Assembly (NCBI GenBank): GCA_037893245.1
Contig: JBAIAA010000893.1
Coordinates: 434,001-498,000 of the forward strand
Direction: 5' to 3'
DNA from: Crossaster papposus
Lineage: Eukaryota > Echinodermata > Asteroidea > Velatida > Solasteridae
DNA: 64,000 nucleotides
Shown: piece after piece, positions 59,901 to 64,000 of the stretch
Position numbering within the stretch: position 1 is the first letter of the stretch
Layout: each line of letters begins with the position of its first letter
Position numbers and translations under genes: made by a program
Notes under the pieces: model-generated
Seen by the model: only the letters and a program-made list of their open reading frames with translations
Databases searched by the model: none
What the model was told of the DNA's origin: nothing

Positions 59901-62644
59901 ATTTGGCTGAACAAGTCAAAAACATATAGTGCATCCGTTCAACGGGTCAGGAAACCAAACATGGGGCCATTTTGGCAAAACAAATGCCGAGCACAAACAA
60001 TTCTGTCTACAAACGATACTTGGTGCAAACTCTCAACATACCATGGTGTCTTCCTACGATTGTAATGAGCATTAGAAGAGCAACTAGAAGGTAGACTAAG
60101 GCCAGCCACCATCCGATCAATATGGCGTACAAGACGTTGCCAATGGATAACGTAGAGTCTGCAAAAGAAATTGCAACAATAACAAAATTAGGACAAAATG
60201 GTGAGGGGGAACTGGGGACGAAGTGGGAAAATTGTTGTTAAAAATGAAATAGGGGGACTTAATTGTTATAATTTTTTTGATTTATTCATATGTTTGATAT
60301 ATCTACTAACTTAATTTTGAAGTTACAGTATAGAATATGTGGAATATACAAATGTTTTTGAATGAAAAACGTTTGGCATTTTTGATTTTCACGAATACAA
60401 AATTCAAACCTTTGTGGGCCTTTTTCTCAGGTTTTTAACTGGTTGACATAAGTGTAAATTTAAAACAGACATAACTCGTTATAACTTCCCATAGACCCGT
60501 GTGTTATTTCAAACCCTAGCCAAGTAATTCGGACGCAGCTTATCACAGAGAGCAGCTAAGCAGAAGTCCTACTTACCAAATTCATTTGCTTAGCAGAAAT
60601 CAGGCGAATACCAGCCACAAGCAATATATACAGTGTAGGGCTTTTTAGCAGGTAACCAGTTTTTGCTAAGCACACACTTAGAAGATTTATAAAATTGGAC
60701 CCCTTGCAGTACGCCATTCAGGAGGTAAAAAAAAAAACGCTCTCAAAAATAAGTATTTTTTTTAAAGACTTACGAATGAATGGTTTGACTTTCTTGGGTT
60801 GCTCGTACAGTGTCTTGACGATTTCGGACCTCTCGTCTAGAGGGCGTTTTGTCACGTGGCTCTTCCATTTCTTGAACCCAAACTGAAAAAACAAAACAAA
60901 CAATTTGAAGAAAAGTTGAAGTTTATATATATTTCTTTACTCACTTTTTAAATGATAACATTTTCCAAACGTTTCATTAGGCTAAAAAAGAGGTCCTCGA
61001 TATTTCACCAACCAAGTTTAAAGTCTCAAATAAAATTTTTAAAGTGAGTTTCTTAAAAATTTTGCACCTGAGCGTATATAATTTTTTTCAGTTTCAATTT
61101 TGAAGACTAAGACTAGTAGACTTGTGCAAGTCCATCTGTTTGACCAGACTGATCTCTTTAGTAGTCTGATACTGGCAACACACACATGTACATGGTTGTT
61201 TTGACACGGCTGACTGACTCAGCACTAAAGACGTGTTGGACTGGTTGTTTCATATGCCAGTCTATTTTCTTGTGTTGCAATGTTTTTATTATCTTAAGAT
61301 TTGGGACTCTCGCACACTAGCATTGAGAGTCCTCAATTTGTAGACCATCTTTTTTTAGGTTTGGATCAAAGTAAAACGTCTTGGACAAACATACCATGTA
61401 GTTCTGCTCCATCTTGTGAGCCTCAATCTCGTTATCCGTGGTATCCAAGAAGATGAAGTCTTCCAAGACCGGTTCCGGCGGCTTGACTCGTTTCCTGTGC
61501 CGAATGCCGTCCGAGCCGGCACTAGTCTCGGAGTAAGCACCCGACGCAGATAACGCTCTCTTTCTGTCTAGGAGGAGCTGATCCATGACTGTGGGGGGAT
61601 GTTGAAGGGTGGTGGCTTGACCGTGGCCGTCTGACAGTGACAAAAATATAAAAGTGTGGGCCTATGAACGCAATATTGTAAATTATGGTCTAGTTTCTTT
61701 TATAGTTTAACCCTAACCCCCTAGGCCTTACTTTGGGCTAAAGAACTGCGTACTACAGAATACTACTTAGTATTTTGTAGCACTGGGTCTCTCCGTGACT
61801 GATGATTGGGTGTGTACTGACAGAGTACAGATACTGCCAACTACAAAATACTAATAGTGGCAATACAGGTCAGTAATACTTAACTGGCAAAAAATGCAGT
61901 AGTCCAGCCTTGACCCATTGCTGTGTCCCAAGTGACAATTTTTGCTGTAGAGTTTAGAACACCTTACACAGCATACATGGGCCATGCACACTCAGCAAGC
62001 AGAGGGACCCAATGCTAAAAAGTACTACGAGTGCAATTAGGGGTGAAGTACCCAATACTAAAAATTACTACAGGCATTGCACACAAGTCAGTGAGAGTAC
62101 TGCATACCTTTTACTACTAGTAGTAAAAAGTAGCATTAGGTAGGGTTAGGGTTAGGGTTAAAGATAGGCCCTAGTGGGTACTTGGCCGGTTCCGGTTTTT
62201 TATTATAATATCTTACTAGGCCGGCGCCCTCTTGAGCCAGCATGAGTTGTTAATGCTCATACTTTCATACTATACAGTAAAGTATACATGATGTAGTTCG
62301 TAATTCGAATTTGAAACCCCCTTACTGAAAATGAGAACAAACAAATTCCTAAATGTATTTTCAAATTTCCTTTGAATTTCCTTAGAATACAGGCCGAAGC
62401 ATTTGTAGATTAACATTTTCCTGGGAATTTCTCCCAGCCCCCACCAGCCACCCCCCACCCACCAGCCACCCCCCCCCCCCCCCCCCCCCCCGGCATAAAG
62501 TTGACTGGACATCGTCGCGAATCTGTTAAACGTACCCTCAATAGGCTGGCCGTCCATCTTTTGAAATGAAGATTCAGCTTCTTCTGACGACATCTGGACC
62601 ATCTGTGAAATGTTTGTCTTCTCGGTGGATTCAGAATCGGCCAT
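47901..62644 (-). CDS. CAX-family cation/proton exchanger with N-terminal YccF-like domain, 20 exons
   Basis: Exons in transcript order: 62536-62644, 61395-61630, 60774-60882, 60042-60158, 59686-59906, 58123-58200, 57618-57731, 57064-57141, 56618-56723, 55947-56023, 55784-55848, 54852-55041, 54070-54222, 52880-52948, 50797-50944, 50482-50627, 49719-49813, 49249-49327, 48525-48633, 47901-47989. The phases chain to 795 aa. After a polar N-terminus, residues about 155-350 hold two YccF-like membrane blocks (GNVLYAILIGWWLALVYLL; VWLVLGCPILLLVHTIVIV). The exchanger core follows, with c-1 motif GAVLNATFGSIVEL near residue 450 and c-2 motif FFGVTLLAIVPDIPEMV near 680. This layout matches the long CAX type that includes yeast Vnx1 and the animal CAX proteins, which swap Ca2+ or monovalent cations for H+ across acidic-organelle or plasma membranes; the ion used here cannot be read from sequence. 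A luminal or extracellular loop has NCTSAIHNMT with possible N-glycosylation sites and a CxxC. Exon 9 needs the weaker GTATCC donor to keep frame. Exon 6 is a polar linker and slightly less certain. Confidence 0.92.
48193..48430. repeat. Dispersed repeat G, second copy
   Basis: Partner of 525-750, same orientation; lies in the last exchanger intron. Confidence 0.8.
48753..48966. mobile_element. Family D MITE, truncated
   Basis: The left end TTAAAGGTAGTATACACCATT and the centre are present, then homology stops near 48,965. Confidence 0.8.
49093..49160 (+). pseudogene. tRNA-like remnant
   Basis: ATAGCTCAGTTGGTAGCG followed by CACAGGTTCGAGTCCCGCC, with a shortened anticodon region; probably a SINE head. 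Confidence 0.5.
49372..49440 (-). pseudogene. tRNA-like remnant
   Basis: The minus strand has AAGTTGGTAGAGCACGTGC and CCCAGGTTCGAAACC; the other stems are poor. Confidence 0.5.
49862..50440. repeat. 12-bp minisatellite, unit CAAGTCCAGTCA
   Basis: About 30 near-perfect units followed by a mixed block with CAAGTCAATCA and CAAGTAAATCA. It lies in the exchanger intron between exons 50482-50627 and 49719-49813, its edge about 40 bp from the 5' splice site at 50481. The 12-bp period gives three uninterrupted artefact frames. Confidence 0.95.
51107..52396. mobile_element. Family F element enlarged by an internal insertion
   Basis: TGTGACCTGGCACCACGAAA to TTCTGGTGCCAGGTCACA, 1290 bp. About 850 bp in the middle (from about 51,295) is extra. 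The outer flank 51000-51106 is the inverse of the sequence flanking the 14056 copy. Confidence 0.75.
52600..52745 (-). mobile_element. SINE head fragment
   Basis: On the minus strand GGTTGGGGGTTCGAACCCAC preceded by a GTGCCATGGTCTACTAGTGG head, similar to 39118-39463. Confidence 0.6.
53213..53607. mobile_element. Family E MITE
   Basis: TTAAAGGGATCGTATACGTTT to AACGTATACGATCCCTTTAA, 395 bp, with GATATCACTTTTTATCCCC inside. Confidence 0.9.
53604..53990. mobile_element. Family D MITE sharing its TTAA with family E
   Basis: The element starts within CCTTTAAAGG, the junction with the family E copy on its left, and ends CCAACCTTTAA. Confidence 0.88.
54275..54518. mobile_element. Family A MITE
   Basis: Complete, 244 bp, between exchanger exons 12 and 13, seven bases from the next copy. 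Confidence 0.9.
54525..54771. mobile_element. Family A MITE, AAAACGTG subtype
   Basis: Ends GGGGCCAATTTCATAAAACG and ATGTTTTATGAAAATGGCCC; same subtype as the copy at 1171. Confidence 0.9.
55120..55770. repeat. TTACGCAA-rich imperfect palindromic region
   Basis: TTTCACAAAACTTACGCAAAG, TTGCGTAAGCTGCGTTAC and GCGGCTTACGCAAC recur inverted in exchanger intron 11. It resembles a diverged foldback element. Confidence 0.45.
56127..56526. mobile_element. Family E MITE, second copy
   Basis: Same ends and interior as 53213-53607, about 95% alike by eye, in the next-but-two exchanger intron. Confidence 0.9.
56770..57056. repeat. 11-bp minisatellite, unit CAAGTCGCCCG
   Basis: About 22 units between exchanger exons 57064-57141 and 56618-56723. 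The array reaches within about 10 bp of the donor at 57063. Confidence 0.95.
57245..57600 (-). mobile_element. LINE 3' end fragment (reverse transcriptase C-terminus)
   Basis: A minus-strand frame at 57320-57577 contains RRWNSLPSSAVAAISSQSFK and ends NIVHNVF, the typical last stretch of non-LTR reverse transcriptases. A run of T on the plus strand at 57247-57263 is its poly(A) tail. It is strongly 5'-truncated and sits in exchanger intron 7. Confidence 0.8.
58365..58730. repeat. Dispersed-type repeat rich in TGACCT words
   Basis: Two related blocks (TTTGACCTCAAATGACCTTTG; TTTGACCTTAAATGACCTTTG) about 145 bp apart, followed by ACGGACAGACAGACAGTC. It looks like a repeat family member, with only this copy in the window. 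Confidence 0.5.
59128..59660. repeat. Degenerate array around AACCAGTTC and GACCTGGATCAA
   Basis: Loose repeats of AACC(A/G)GTTC(T/C)..CTGG(A/C)TCAAAC fill the exchanger intron between exons 5 and 6 and end close to the donor of exon 59686-59906. AACCGGTT occurs three times (near 59128, 59264 and 59654). Confidence 0.75.
61707..62161. mobile_element. Family C element, second copy
   Basis: About 455 bp, closely matching 8945-9389 and in the same orientation, in exchanger intron 1. High similarity suggests recent activity. Confidence 0.9.
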
Positions 62645-62675
62645 TTTTACAGAGTAGGTCAAGGGGCTGTTACGT

Positions 62676-62780
62676 CCCAACTATAGCGGCTTGCCCAACT
62701 ATAGTTGGGACTTGCCCAACTATAGTTGGGGCATGCCCAACTGTGATGGCACAGTTGGGCATGCCCAACAATAGTTGGGG
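62676..62780. promoter_or_regulatory. Cluster of CCCAACTATAGTTGGG-type palindromes upstream of the CAX-like gene
   Basis: Six CCCAAC words, most paired with GTTGGG, are packed into about 105 bp, 30-140 bp upstream of the exchanger ATG. Two are perfect palindromes of the form CCAACTATAGTTGG and one is a wider inverted repeat (GCCCAACTG..CAGTTGGGC). They could be protein-binding sites in the promoter or hairpins in the 5' UTR; the sequence alone cannot decide. Confidence 0.5.
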
Positions 62781-62804
62781 AATATGCGAGTTGGTGTGTG
62801 TTGT

Positions 62805-62816
62805 TGCGCATGCGCG
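62805..62816. promoter_or_regulatory. NRF1 site upstream of the CAX-like gene
   Basis: TGCGCATGCGCG is a full palindromic NRF1 consensus (YGCGCATGCGCR). It lies about 160 bp upstream of the exchanger start codon in otherwise AT-rich DNA, so it plausibly belongs to the core promoter. Confidence 0.55.
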
Positions 62817-64000
62817 TAGATACTTTGGGCTATGATTATGTATACACGTTATGCATTATGCATAAGCGAATACAATGAGGATCGGATAGCAGATAAATGT
62901 TGTTTGAACATTCCATTTGGCCTTGTAGGGTGAACAAACAACTTGTGCATATATATAAATGCATTTCGATATAGGTAGCGAATATATGTATATAATGTTA
63001 TAGACAATTGGAGGGTCTCTGAGATGACCGTTGAAATTGTACAGTGAATAGAAGTGACGGCGGCAAGCACAATTTCTGAATATCACTCCTCTGGGAACTG
63101 CCTCCCCTCCCGCCGTTAATTTGGTAGGCCTGGTCAAAGTTAAAACATTCATTGGATGGCCTTTTGCGGATGGGTTTCGTAAAGAATGTGCCAAAAAAAA
63201 CACTGAATAAATGATATTTCGGTATGCCGAGGCCATAATTATCTAATTGGCATCCCAAGATACAGCTGTCTGGTATCGTTTCCCATTATTTAAAGGGGGA
63301 GAGAGGGGGAAGGGGGGGGGGGGAGAGGGGTTCTCATATTTGTCATTTCTTTTATAAAATTATAGTACATGTATATGGTTTTCCCACTTAATTTTGGGTT
63401 TATAATTTGTTTTTTTTTGCGTTGGTGTGGTTGACAACGGTTTAAATAACACATTATAAACACAAGTACAATGTGCAAGAGTCATTTATTTCTTTTTATT
63501 CATAAAAATAACTAAACAGCTGCACGTTATTGGTTCAAAATATATTAATTTCAAAATGTTGAAATCGGCAAGATATTTATAAAGCCAGAGGTGTATATAA
63601 AAACGTGCCATGTTATTTTTGTGAAAGAAGCACCATACCAGTTGGTAACATTGTCAGGTTGGCGTAGCGGTTCTTTTCTCGCCTTCCACCGCTGTGACCC
63701 AGGTTCAAATCCAGCCTGGGCCAATATATGGATTGGGTTTTCCTCTCGCCTCTAAAACTAACTTTTATATTTGGTTTACTTATTTCACATTAAAATTGAA
63801 ACTGGCGGTCCAAAAACCAAAAGGTTTCAATGTACAGTATTGCACCATGGTTGGACTAAAGCAAGACTTGCTGTCAGATCTAAGGTTACGATTATATTAG
63901 TTTTGGCTGGCGGGAGCATATTTCTATATATCTTTCTAAAGGTTATAAAATTATATAAAACATAATACGTAGTAAAAAAAACCACATACAAATATAGATT
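62817..64000. other. Region upstream of the CAX-like gene, no gene recognised
   Basis: AT-rich sequence with a G-rich tract at 63297-63330 (GGGGGAGAGG-type) and a SINE head at 63655-63760. The open frames here are short and lack domain-like composition. The tract may include the start of another gene's flank beyond the window. Confidence 0.4.
63655..63760 (+). mobile_element. tRNA-headed SINE, 5' part
   Basis: GGTTGGCGTAGCGGTTCTTTT then CCAGGTTCAAATCCAGCCTGG; same family as 5985-6200. Confidence 0.65.

Overview
This is animal nuclear DNA. It has many short exons with GT-AG introns, pervasive non-autonomous transposons, tRNA-headed SINEs and long minisatellites. The proteins and the repeat style (TTAGGG-like words, TTAA-flanked foldback elements, SINE tails ending in ATT repeats) suggest a marine invertebrate deuterostome, most likely an echinoderm. 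That placement is an inference; I cannot name the species.

Three multi-exon genes account for the coding sequence. (1) Plus strand, 178-26520: the 3' part of a large gene encoding a calponin-homology-like region followed by ankyrin repeats. Its 5' end lies outside the window; 24 exons are visible and all phases join, giving 1017 residues. (2) Minus strand, 45636-27985: CTR9, the TPR scaffold of the Paf1 complex, complete in 22 exons (1335 aa) with an unusually long Ser/Gly/Glu C-terminus. (3) Minus strand, 62644-47901: a complete 20-exon (795 aa) CAX-type cation/H+ exchanger with an N-terminal YccF-like membrane domain. Genes 1 and 2 converge on a 1.5 kb spacer; genes 2 and 3 lie head to tail with a 2.3 kb spacer. 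I see no functional link among the three.

The introns are crowded with repeats. At least four families (called B, C, D, E here) carry TTAA at both ends and two nested insertions show clean TTAA target duplication, so they behave like piggyBac-type MITEs without a transposase in the window. Family A (ends GGGGCCAATTTCAT) and family F (ends TGTGACCTG) are further palindromic families. Tandem arrays occur in at least nine introns, with units of 11, 12, 14, 22, 41 and 138 bp among others.

The most unusual signal is host-gene material copied into introns: a 41-42 bp array that repeats the end of CTR9 exon 4 together with its splice donor about eight extra times, three copies of the exon 15 donor, a 53-bp exact copy of part of CTR9 exon 7, and a fragment of a CAX exon/intron junction lying inside a CTR9 intron beside a MITE end. 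Several other arrays also begin at or very near a 5' splice site.

I found no rRNA, no intact tRNA gene, no CRISPR array, no retroviral or capsid-bearing element and no autonomous transposon. Most long open frames lie over minisatellites and are artefacts of repeat periodicity.
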